The notes under the pieces are model-generated. The model worked only from the letters and a program-made list of their open reading frames with translations, searched no databases and had not been told where the DNA came from. Below are positions 1 to 6,775 of a stretch of 15,318 nucleotides of DNA, one piece after another. Location: positions 1 to 15,318 of the forward strand of contig JAJXSZ010000037.1 of the NCBI GenBank assembly GCA_021784255.1, in the 5' to 3' direction. Every line of letters begins with the position of its first letter. Within the stretch, counting starts at the first letter, position 1. The DNA is from Pseudomonadota bacterium. Its GTDB lineage: Bacteria; Pseudomonadota; Alphaproteobacteria; Acetobacterales; Acetobacteraceae. A program made the position numbers and the translations under genes.

Positions 1-1
1 C

Positions 2-1069
2 CTCATGTGGGTGGCGATCGAGCTGGCGACCCTTGCCACCGTGCTGATGGTCGGCATCTACCGTACCCACGAGGCGCTCGAGGCGGCCTGGAAATACTTC
101 ATCCTCGCCAGCGTCGGCATCGCGCTCGCGCTGTTCGGCACCATCCTCGTCTATCTCGCCGCGGCGCCGGTGGTCGGCACCGGACTGCAGGGCATGACCT
201 GGACCGTGCTGGTCGCCCATGCCGGCGCCTTCGAGCCCGGGCTGCTCAGCGTCGCCTTCATCTTCCTCTTCCTCGGTTACGGCACCAAGGTCGGCCTGGT
301 GCCGCTGCACGCCTGGCTGCCGGACGCGCACGCCGAAGGGCCGACACCGATCTCGGCCGTGCTCTCCGGGCTGCTGCTCAACGTCGCGCTCTACGCCGTG
401 CTGCGCTTCAAGATGCTGATGGCCGGCAACCCGCGCGTCATCGCGCCCGGCCCGCTGATGGCGACGATCGGTCTGGTGACGCTGATCTTCGCCGCGTTCA
501 TGCTTTACCGCCGGCGCGACATCAAACGCCTGTTCGCGTATTCCTCGATCGAGCACATGGGCATCATCGTGTTTGCCTTCGGCATGGGCGGCCCGCTCGC
601 CAACTTCGCCGGGCTGCTGCAGATGACGATGCACAGCCTCACCAAATCGGCGATCTTCTTCGCCGTCGGCCATGTCGCGCAGGCCAAGGGCACGCAGAAG
701 ATCGCCGACATCCGCGGTCTGACGCAGTCGCACCCGGCGCTGGGCTGGACCCTGGTGGTGGGCGTCCTGGCCATCGCCGGCATGCCGCCGCTCGGCATCT
801 TCATGAGCGAATTCCTGCTGGTTTCCTCGACCTTCGCCCGCTCGCCCCTGCTCGCCGTGCCGCTGGTCTTCGGCCTGTTCCTGGCCTTCGCCGCGCTGCT
901 GCTGCGCCTGCAGGGCCTGGTCTTCGGCGAGCCGACGGGACGGATGGCGCCGGTCGAGGCCTCCTACGTGCCGACCTTCGCGCATCTGGCGCTGGTCGCG
1001 GTGGCCGGGATCTATCTCTCGCCGGTGCTGGTGACCTGGTTCCAGCACGTCGCCGCGATGCTGGGCTAG
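2..1069 (+). CDS. hyfF: HyfF-like proton-translocating subunit (hydrogenase-4/Ehr type), 5' partial
   Basis: This is an integral membrane subunit of the antiporter-like family (NuoL/M/N, MrpA/D, HyfF), which moves ions across the cytoplasmic membrane in complex I-like machines. The frame is open at the left edge, so the gene starts outside the window. About 355 residues are visible, against roughly 480-530 for HyfF, so about the first 110-150 are missing. Visible family marks are the segment KVGLVPLHAWLPDAHAEGP near residue 95, followed by PISAVLSGLLLN with the next transmembrane helix, and TKSAIFF near residue 213, whose lysine belongs to the proton path in this family. Long hydrophobic helices run throughout. 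The early segment WKYFILASVGIALALFGTI resembles HyfF more than NuoL. The stop lies 3 bases before the ATG of the large-subunit gene, so the two are co-transcribed. The family is clear; the HyfF name rests on the neighbours. Confidence 0.9.
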   Translation, partial: LMWVAIELATLATVLMVGIYRTHEALEAAWKYFILASVGIALALFGTILVYLAAAPVVGTGLQGMTWTVLVAHAGAFEPGLLSVAFIFLFLGYGTKVGLVPLHAWLPDAHAEGPTPISAVLSGLLLNVALYAVLRFKMLMAGNPRVIAPGPLMATIGLVTLIFAAFMLYRRRDIKRLFAYSSIEHMGIIVFAFGMGGPLANFAGLLQMTMHSLTKSAIFFAVGHVAQAKGTQKIADIRGLTQSHPALGWTLVVGVLAIAGMPPLGIFMSEFLLVSSTFARSPLLAVPLVFGLFLAFAALLLRLQGLVFGEPTGRMAPVEASYVPTFAHLALVAVAGIYLSPVLVTWFQHVAAMLG

Positions 1070-1072
1070 GCG

Positions 1073-2578
1073 ATGGGGGCGCTCGAGGATCTGCTGGCGT
1101 CGGGCGCGCCGGTCGCGGGGCCGGCGCCGTGGCCGCGCGTCGTCCTCGACGCCGTCGGCTGGACCGCGATCGGTGAGGCGCTCGCCGAGGGCGCGCTGAG
1201 CCTCGCCGCGCTGTGGGGCGAGGCGGATGCGGTGCACGCGGCACTGCTCGACGAGACGGCGGCGAGCCTCGCGGTGGCGACGCTCGCCTGCCCCGACGGG
1301 CGCTTCCCCTCGCTCGGCCGCCGCCACGCCGCTGCGATCCGCCCCGAGCGTGCCATCCGCGACCTGTTCGGCCTGGTCGCGGAGGCGGCGCCGGACGCCC
1401 GTCCCTGGCTCGACCACGGGTGCTGGGCGGCGCGCCAGCCGCTGGGTCGGGCGCTGCCGCAAGAGCCCGCTGCGCCCTATGCGTTCCTGCCGGCCGAGGG
1501 CGAGGGCCTGCACCGGATGGCCGTCGGCCCGGTGCATGCCGGCATCATCGAGCCGGGCCATTTCCGCTTCGCCGTCAATGGCGAGACCGTGGTGCGGTTG
1601 GAGACGCGGCTGGGCTATGCGCACAAGGGGATCGAGGCGCTGATGCAGGGCGCCACGATCGAGCGCGCCGCCGGCCTCGCCGGCCGCACCTCGGGCGACA
1701 GCACCGTCGCCTACGCGCTGGCCTTCGCCCGCGCGGCCGAGGCGGCGCTCGGCGTCGCGGTGCCGGCGCGGGCGCACTGGCTGCGCGCGCTGATGGCCGA
1801 GCTCGAACGCCTGGCCAACCATTTCGGCGACATCGGCGCCATCTGCAACGACGCCGGATTCGCGCTGATGCTGGCGCATTGCGCGATCCTGCGCGAGCGT
1901 GTGCTGCGCACCGCCGATCACTGCTTCGGCCATCGCCTGATGCGCGACCTCGTCGTGCCCGGCGGCGTGGCGCTCGACCTCGAGGCGCCGGCCGCGGCGA
2001 GCGTGCGCGACCTGCTCGCCGAGATCCACCGGCAGTTTCCCCGCCTCATCGCGCTCTATGAGGGCACCGCCTCGCTGCAGGACCGCACCTGCGGCACCGG
2101 GATCGTGGCGCCTGGCCTGGCGCGGCGCTTTGCCGCCGGCGGCTATGTCGGGCGCGCCAGCGGGCGCGACTTCGACGCGCGGCGGATGCCCGGCTACCAG
2201 CCCTACGGGCAGCTTCGCTTCGAGGTCCCGGTGTTCGAGCGCGGCGACGTCGATGCCCGCGTCTGGGTGCGTATCCGCGAGGTCGAGCAGAGCCTGTCGC
2301 TGCTCGCGCAGATCCTCCAGGCGATGCCGCCGGGCGCGATCCGCGTGAACCTGCCGCCAGGCGGCGGGGAAGGGATGGCGCTGGTCGAGGGATTCCGCGG
2401 CGACATCTTCGCCTGGCTCAGCCTCGACGCCGCCGGGCGGGTGCGCCGCTGCCACCTGCGCGACCCGTCCTGGTTCCACTGGCCGCTCGTGGAAGCGGCG
2501 ATCGAGGGCAACATCGTCGCCGACTTCCCGCTCTGCAACAAGTCGTTCAACTGCTCCTATTCCGGCCACGACCTGTGA
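1073..2578 (+). CDS. hyfG: HyfG/NuoCD-like large subunit lacking NiFe ligands (Ehr complex)
   Basis: This 501-residue protein belongs to the large-subunit family shared by group 4 NiFe hydrogenases (HycE, HyfG) and complex I NuoD. Residues 1-140 are a poorly conserved NuoC-like part. Residues 150 onward are the NuoD-like part, with GPVHAGIIEPGHFRF (152-166), RLGYAHKGIEALM (179-191) and ELERLANHFGDIG (243-255). In real hydrogenases four cysteines bind the NiFe centre. The first pair, RxCGxC, appears here as R205-T-S-G-D-S210, with both Cys replaced by Ser. The second pair, DPCxxC, appears as FNC494-S-Y-S497 and keeps one Cys. The protein ends four residues after S497, so there is no tail for a maturation protease to remove. 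NiFe binding is therefore unlikely. This matches the energy-converting hydrogenase-related (Ehr) group described in the literature. The start is the ATG 3 bases after the upstream stop. Confidence 0.88.
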   Translation: MGALEDLLASGAPVAGPAPWPRVVLDAVGWTAIGEALAEGALSLAALWGEADAVHAALLDETAASLAVATLACPDGRFPSLGRRHAAAIRPERAIRDLFGLVAEAAPDARPWLDHGCWAARQPLGRALPQEPAAPYAFLPAEGEGLHRMAVGPVHAGIIEPGHFRFAVNGETVVRLETRLGYAHKGIEALMQGATIERAAGLAGRTSGDSTVAYALAFARAAEAALGVAVPARAHWLRALMAELERLANHFGDIGAICNDAGFALMLAHCAILRERVLRTADHCFGHRLMRDLVVPGGVALDLEAPAAASVRDLLAEIHRQFPRLIALYEGTASLQDRTCGTGIVAPGLARRFAAGGYVGRASGRDFDARRMPGYQPYGQLRFEVPVFERGDVDARVWVRIREVEQSLSLLAQILQAMPPGAIRVNLPPGGGEGMALVEGFRGDIFAWLSLDAAGRVRRCHLRDPSWFHWPLVEAAIEGNIVADFPLCNKSFNCSYSGHDL

Positions 2579-2585
2579 GGCGTCG

Positions 2586-3152
2586 ATGCGCACGCTCCTG
2601 TTCCGCAGCCTGATCGCGACCCCGCTCTCCCAGCCCCTGCCGCCGGGGCCCGAGGTCGCGCTCGACACCCTGGCCACCTGTCTCGACGGCGCGGCACGGC
2701 GCCGGCTCGGCCGCAGCCTGGCGATCCGCGCGCTCGATGCCGGCTCCTGTAATGGTTGCGAACTCGAACTGAATGCGCTGAGCAACGCGTTCTACGACCT
2801 GGAACGCTTCGGCCTGCGCTTCGTCGCCTCGCCGCGCCATGCCGACGTGCTGCTGGTCACCGGGCCGGTGACCGCCAACATGCGCGAGGCGCTGGCGCGG
2901 ACCTACCAGGCGATGCCGGGGCCGAAATGGGTGGTCGCGGCGGGCGCCTGCGCGATCGACGGCGGCGCCTTCGCCGGCAGCTACGCCGTCCTCGGTGGCG
3001 CCGCCGCCGGCGTGCCGGTCGATCTGCGCCTGCCGGGCTGCCCGCCCCGGCCGCACGAGCTGCTGCGCGGGCTGCTCGCGCTGATGGACCCGCCGCGCCG
3101 CCACGACGCCGGCGATCCGCCGGGCGATCGCGCAGCGCCGCGCAGCGCCTGA
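2586..3152 (+). CDS. hyfI: HyfI/NuoB-like Fe-S small subunit
   Basis: This 188-residue protein is the small subunit partner of the preceding gene. It belongs to the NuoB/HycG/HyfI family that carries the [4Fe-4S] cluster next to the large-subunit active site. All four expected ligands are visible: C55 and C58 in SCNGCELE, C122 in AAGACAID, and C152 in LPGCPPRP. The spaced CxxC, instead of the adjacent CC of NuoB, marks the hydrogenase-side branch. So electron transfer seems kept although the NiFe site is lost next door. The last 20 or so residues are Pro/Arg-rich and probably disordered. The ATG lies 7 bases after the large-subunit stop, with GAGG about 7 bases upstream as a likely ribosome site. 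In E. coli hyf, a ferredoxin-like HyfH gene lies between the large and small subunits; here there is none. Confidence 0.88.
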   Translation: MRTLLFRSLIATPLSQPLPPGPEVALDTLATCLDGAARRRLGRSLAIRALDAGSCNGCELELNALSNAFYDLERFGLRFVASPRHADVLLVTGPVTANMREALARTYQAMPGPKWVVAAGACAIDGGAFAGSYAVLGGAAAGVPVDLRLPGCPPRPHELLRGLLALMDPPRRHDAGDPPGDRAAPRSA

Positions 3153-3170
3153 GCGCGCCCACCGTGCGCC

Positions 3171-3200
3171 TTGGGACACCCGGCATTTCCGGGTTATACG
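3171..3200 (+). promoter_or_regulatory. Candidate sigma-70-like promoter with operator-like inverted repeat
   Basis: TTGGGA (3171-3176) and TATACG (3195-3200) are separated by 18 bases, and each matches four of six consensus bases. The spacer contains a perfect 6-bp inverted repeat, ACCCGG (3178-3183) and CCGGGT (3189-3194), around a 5-base loop. The repeat could be an operator, or the hairpin could help end the upstream transcript. It is the most promoter-like site I see before the glycosyltransferase at 3530. Promoter calls from sequence alone are weak in DNA this rich in GC. Confidence 0.35.
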
Positions 3201-3317
3201 TCGCCCGCCTCCAGGGGTAACCCCGGTCCATGCGGGCCGCGACCCCGGGCCCGATTCCCGTGACCTCGCCCAGACCTGCAACCTCTCCCTGAGATCGACG
3301 ACCGGAGTGCACAACGC

Positions 3318-3533
3318 GTGGATATGCCTTCGTCCAAGGTAGCCCAGCCGCTGTGCTGGACGCCCGAGCTGGCGGCATCGCCCGTGACCGGTGTCGGGGG
3401 GAGCCATCTCGGCGCCGCCCATGCTGGCGCCGCCCATGCTCGCGCTGCCGGCCTGCCGCACGCCCGACCCGATGGCGCCGTCGTGCGCCAGCCGGTGCGG
3501 GCGGCATCGCCCTGGCCGGGCGGCCTGGCATGA
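3318..3533 (+). CDS. Possible small ORF upstream of glycosyltransferase, unrecognised
   Basis: This is an open frame of 71 codons starting at GTG, with an in-frame ATG two codons on. GGAG lies 10 bases before the GTG and could be a ribosome site. Its TGA overlaps the ATG of the next gene as ATGA, a common sign of translational coupling. The product is rich in Ala, Gly, Pro and His, with an internal GAAHAGAAHA repeat from a perfect 15-bp tandem duplication (3411-3440). I recognise no family. Open frames of this length occur by chance at this GC content, so it may be only a leader sequence. Confidence 0.22.
   Translation: MDMPSSKVAQPLCWTPELAASPVTGVGGSHLGAAHAGAAHARAAGLPHARPDGAVVRQPVRAASPWPGGLA
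3411..3440 (+). repeat. Perfect 15-bp tandem duplication
   Basis: GGCGCCGCCCATGCT occurs twice back to back (3411-3425 and 3426-3440) and then decays. The unit is a multiple of three, so it would add or remove five residues (GAAHA) in the small frame it lies in. Such units can change copy number by slippage. Confidence 0.85.
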
Positions 3534-5419
3534 CGCCCCCGCCCGACGACGCGCCGGCGGGCGGCCGGCCCGGCTCCGCCAGCGCCGACGCCGCTCGCCG
3601 GCGCGCTGCATCGGAGGGTCGGTCCCGCCTGCCGGCACGTCTCCACTCCCTGTTCCCCGGGCTGTCGGTCTCCCACCAGGAGACATTGATCGTCTCGGCG
3701 AGCCGGCACGCCCGACGACGCGGCCGCGCGCCGATTGTCATCGCGACCCCGCTGATCCTGCCGCCCGCCGAAGCGGCGCGTCTGGTGCAGGAACATTCGC
3801 TGGGCGGGATGGTCGTGCGCCATGACCTCGAAACCCTCGCGCAGCTGCGCGAAGAACGGCCCGATATCGCACTCGGAGCCTACGCGCCGGTGGGGCGCTG
3901 GGTCCTGCCGCCCGGCGCGCTGCATGTCTATTTCCTCGGATCCTGGCGCCGCATCACCATCGCGATGCTGCGCGAGGCGGTGCGTTGCAACCTGCTGTCG
4001 CTGGTCGCGCGATGCGGGGCCGGCTGGATCGACATTCCGCTGCACCGCCTGCGCATGGTGGCCGATCAGCGAAACCGCCTGCGTCAACGGCTCGAACGGG
4101 TGCTCGCGCGCGCCGGCGGCAGGCCAGGCCAGGCACCGACTGCCAGGGTCGATCAACCGGTGCTGCGCGGCATGATCGCCGCGGGGATGGCCAATCCCGC
4201 CTTCATCCCGGTTCCCGGTCGCGTGATCGAGGTCTGCGGCAATCTGTCGCCGGGCGGGGCGGAGCGGCAGATGGCCTATACCGCCTGCGGAATGAACGGC
4301 ACCGACCGCATCGAAAGCTGCCAGGTGCTCTGCGACTTCCTGAGCCCGGCGCACCCGGCGCGGTACGATTTTTACCTGCCGCTGCTGCAGGCGGCCCGCG
4401 TCCCTGCGCGGGTGATCGCGGGGCGCTTCCACGACCGCGACGCGGTCGCTGCCGTGGCGGCCCTGTGCGCGAGCGTCAAGGCGCTGCCGCAGGAATTGCT
4501 GCTCGATGTCGCCAATCTGTATGCCGAGTTCGTCTGCCTGCGGCCGGAAGTGGTGCATGCTTGGCTGGACTGGAGCAACATCAGGTCGGGCCTCGCCGCG
4601 GCCCTCGCCGGCGTGCCGCGCATCGTCCTGTCGGGGCGCAATCTCAGCCCGGCGCATTTCGCGCTCTACAAGCCGTATATGGATCCGATCTACCAGCTTC
4701 TCTGCGAGCTGCCCAATGTCGTGCTGCTGAACAACAGTCAGGCCGGTGCGGAGGATTACGCGGCCTGGCTCGGACAGCCGGCGGAACGCATCAAGGTCAT
4801 CTACAATGGCTTCGATGCCAGCGTGGCACGGCCCGATGCGGCTCAGGCGGCGGCGATGCGCGGGCGGCTCGCGATCCCCGGGGAGCGGCTCCTGGTCGGC
4901 GGCGTGTTTCGTTTCTCCGCCGAAAAGAGGCCGCTGCTCTGGGTCGAAACCGCGGCGCGCGTGGCCCGCGAATGCCCCGACGCCTGGTTCGTCCTCTTCG
5001 GCGACGGTCCGATGCGCGAGGAGGCGAAGGCGCTGGCGCAGCGGCTCGGGATCGGTGACCGCGTGGTGATGCCCGGGGTTTCCGCCGACGTGTTCACGGC
5101 GATGCGGGCGATGGACGTCTTTCTCCTGACCTCGTTCGCGGAAGGCCTGCCCAATGTGCTGATCGAGGCGCAGTGGGTGGGCACGCCGGTCGTCGCGACG
5201 GCGGTCGGCGGCGCGCCCGAGGCCGTGGACGACTCCCGCACGGGCTGGGTCGTCGACGGCGCCGACCCGCTGATGCTGGCGCAACGTGTGGTCGGCGTGC
5301 TCCGCGACCGCGCGTGGCGCGACCGGGCGCGGACCCTCGGCCCCGATTTCGTCGAACGGAAATTCGGCATGGCGAGGATGCTGAGAGAGACCGTGGACGT
5401 GTATTTCCCGCCCGACTGA
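3530..5419 (+). CDS. GT4-family glycosyltransferase with long N-terminal extension
   Basis: This 629-residue protein is likely a cytoplasmic or membrane-associated transferase that adds a sugar from a nucleotide donor to a growing polysaccharide. The C-terminal 400 residues are a GT-B fold of family GT4. It has the acceptor-side motif SPGGAERQ (240-247) and the donor-side EX7E motif from E538 to E546 (EGLPNVLIE), with RFSAEK of the donor-binding loop before it. Ordinary GT4 enzymes are 350-400 residues. Here residues 1-231 lie before the GT4 start and match nothing I recognise. Residues 1-40 are Pro/Ala/Arg-rich, and residues 45-200 look folded. The ATG at 3530 was chosen because the frame upstream of it is Arg/Pro/Cys-rich and looks non-coding. 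Ribosome-site support is weak, so the true start could lie a little downstream. It converges on the methyltransferase operon. Confidence 0.85.
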   Translation: MTPPPDDAPAGGRPGSASADAARRRAASEGRSRLPARLHSLFPGLSVSHQETLIVSASRHARRRGRAPIVIATPLILPPAEAARLVQEHSLGGMVVRHDLETLAQLREERPDIALGAYAPVGRWVLPPGALHVYFLGSWRRITIAMLREAVRCNLLSLVARCGAGWIDIPLHRLRMVADQRNRLRQRLERVLARAGGRPGQAPTARVDQPVLRGMIAAGMANPAFIPVPGRVIEVCGNLSPGGAERQMAYTACGMNGTDRIESCQVLCDFLSPAHPARYDFYLPLLQAARVPARVIAGRFHDRDAVAAVAALCASVKALPQELLLDVANLYAEFVCLRPEVVHAWLDWSNIRSGLAAALAGVPRIVLSGRNLSPAHFALYKPYMDPIYQLLCELPNVVLLNNSQAGAEDYAAWLGQPAERIKVIYNGFDASVARPDAAQAAAMRGRLAIPGERLLVGGVFRFSAEKRPLLWVETAARVARECPDAWFVLFGDGPMREEAKALAQRLGIGDRVVMPGVSADVFTAMRAMDVFLLTSFAEGLPNVLIEAQWVGTPVVATAVGGAPEAVDDSRTGWVVDGADPLMLAQRVVGVLRDRAWRDRARTLGPDFVERKFGMARMLRETVDVYFPPD

Positions 5420-5466
5420 GGCGCTCCCGGTCCGCCATCAGGGGGCGGCGAACCGCGCAAGCCACG

Positions 5467-5486
5467 CCGGCGGCCCGGCCGCCCGG
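5467..5486. terminator. GC hairpin between convergent genes, possible bidirectional terminator
   Basis: GGCGG (5469-5473) pairs with CCGCC (5479-5483) around a 5-base loop, with further imperfect pairing outside. It sits in the 78-base gap between the glycosyltransferase stop and the end of the methyltransferase operon. There is no T-run on either side, so intrinsic termination is uncertain. Confidence 0.25.
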
Positions 5487-5497
5487 CGCGGCGTCGT

Positions 5498-6718
5498 TCA
5501 GGCGCGAAACGACCGCAGGAGACGCCCGAGGGCGGAGGGAAACCGCACCCGGTAGACACGCCCGTTCCGCCGCGGGTCGGTGTTGTCCGAGCTGGCGAAA
5601 TGGAGCGTGGTTCCCGCGTGCGAGAAACGGCCCCGGCCCAGACGGCCGATAGCCTCCTGCGCGCTGTGCCGGGGACCGAGCGGCAGGTGATCCTCGAAGA
5701 GCTCGACCACCGACACGTCTGCCCGATCCCCGCGATCGCCCGCGCCGGCGAGGCGCAGGTCGATCCGCCAGCCATGCCCTCCCTCCTTGCGCATCCTCGC
5801 GGGATTGAGCGTGCGCCACCGGTCACGCGGCGCGATGGCGCCCAGCGCCACGGCCCTGGCGGTCGCTCGCGGCGCATAGGGGGGAATGCCCGTCTGCGGC
5901 GGCACGATCTCGGTCCGGGTCGGCACGACGACGGGAGCGCGCGACCATGCGTCCTCGGTGGCGACCGCCTCGCGCATCGTCGCGGCGGTCGCCGTCCGGG
6001 CCGTCACGGCCATGAGCCGGTCGCCATTGCCGATCAGCAGCGGGCGGTACGTGTTGAACAGGTTCGCGTACTCGGCAAGGCTCGCGAGCCGCCCGCCGCC
6101 GGGGCCGAACACCACGTCGCTGAACTCGATCTGGTTCACCACCACCGGCGCGAAGGCGAAGCGGCCGACAAGTTGCGACAGCGTATCGACCGTCAGGCTG
6201 CGCACGTGCTGCCAGCGATGGAACAGCACCGTCCCGCGCGGATCGACGCAAGAGCCCAGCTCCAGGTCCTCGTTGTTGGGCGTGGTGATGATCAGCAGTC
6301 CGTCGGGCGCGAGCAGCCGGTCGATCAGCGCGAACGCCTCCGGCAGCGCCTCCTCGAGGATATGCTCGATCACCTCGAACATGCAGATCACGTCGAAGCG
6401 TGGCCCGTCGTAATCGGGCCCGACGAAGCCGAGGAAGCCCGGCTCGTTGCCGACATTGGCGGCGATCGTCATCTGCCGCCCGTGCGAGGGCTCGAAGGCC
6501 GCGGCGCGAAACCCGTTCGCGACCAGGTGGCGCACGAAATGCCCGTCGCCCGAGCCGAAGTCGAGCACCCGCTTGGAGGGGTCGAGATAGGGCCGGATCG
6601 CGGTGAGGAGGTAGGGACCCGCGAGCTTGCCGAACGACAGCTCGAGCAGGCGGGTTCGCGCGAGCGCGTCCCAGAACCCGGCGACCAGCTCGGGCGTCCA
6701 GGCGACGCGCTCAGGCAT
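5498..6718 (-). CDS. Class I SAM-dependent methyltransferase with C-terminal GRFSH domain
   Basis: This 406-residue protein is the last gene of the minus-strand operon. Residues 1-240 are a class I methyltransferase. The SAM-binding loop is VLDFGSGDGHF (51-61), followed by the acidic residue of AFEPSHG (74-80), FDVICMFEVIEHI (108-120) and LLIITTPNNED (141-151). It belongs to the type often found in O-antigen and exopolysaccharide loci; the substrate is not readable. Residues 240-310 look like a flexible linker. Residues 340-394 are the domain shared with the next two methyltransferases: LFED (340-343), H351, GRFSH (363-367) and DPRRNGRVY (381-389). This copy has Ala where the others have Trp after GRFSH. 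The start has a strong ribosome site, GGAGGA on the minus strand at 6725-6730, and lies 57 bases after the previous gene. Confidence 0.88.
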   Translation of the reverse strand: MPERVAWTPELVAGFWDALARTRLLELSFGKLAGPYLLTAIRPYLDPSKRVLDFGSGDGHFVRHLVANGFRAAAFEPSHGRQMTIAANVGNEPGFLGFVGPDYDGPRFDVICMFEVIEHILEEALPEAFALIDRLLAPDGLLIITTPNNEDLELGSCVDPRGTVLFHRWQHVRSLTVDTLSQLVGRFAFAPVVVNQIEFSDVVFGPGGGRLASLAEYANLFNTYRPLLIGNGDRLMAVTARTATAATMREAVATEDAWSRAPVVVPTRTEIVPPQTGIPPYAPRATARAVALGAIAPRDRWRTLNPARMRKEGGHGWRIDLRLAGAGDRGDRADVSVVELFEDHLPLGPRHSAQEAIGRLGRGRFSHAGTTLHFASSDNTDPRRNGRVYRVRFPSALGRLLRSFRA

Positions 6719-6775
6719 GGGTTTTCCTCCGGCCGCCGCCGGCCTGCCATGGGCCTCGCATCGTCCGGGCGGGCC

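Larger units (their letters stand above)
3153..3529. other. Intergenic stretch between the Ehr operon and the polysaccharide genes
   Basis: This 377-base stretch has no recognisable gene. Its left part holds a promoter-like pair with an inverted repeat (3171-3200) and a small GGGG-TAA-CCCC hairpin at 3214-3224. Its right part (3318-3533) is an open frame of 71 codons with a perfect 15-bp tandem repeat. It marks the change from energy-metabolism genes to polysaccharide genes. No T-rich terminator is seen after the small-subunit gene. Confidence 0.6.

Noticed and set aside
1073..3152. Working group 4 NiFe hydrogenase
   Set aside because: The large subunit lacks three of the four NiFe-binding cysteines and has no maturation tail, so hydrogen chemistry at a NiFe site is not supported.
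3194..5284. Long minus-strand open frame (696 codons) opposite the glycosyltransferase
   Set aside because: It is antisense to a GT4 gene with intact motifs. Its composition is rich in His/Arg/Gln/Asp, typical of a reverse-strand shadow.
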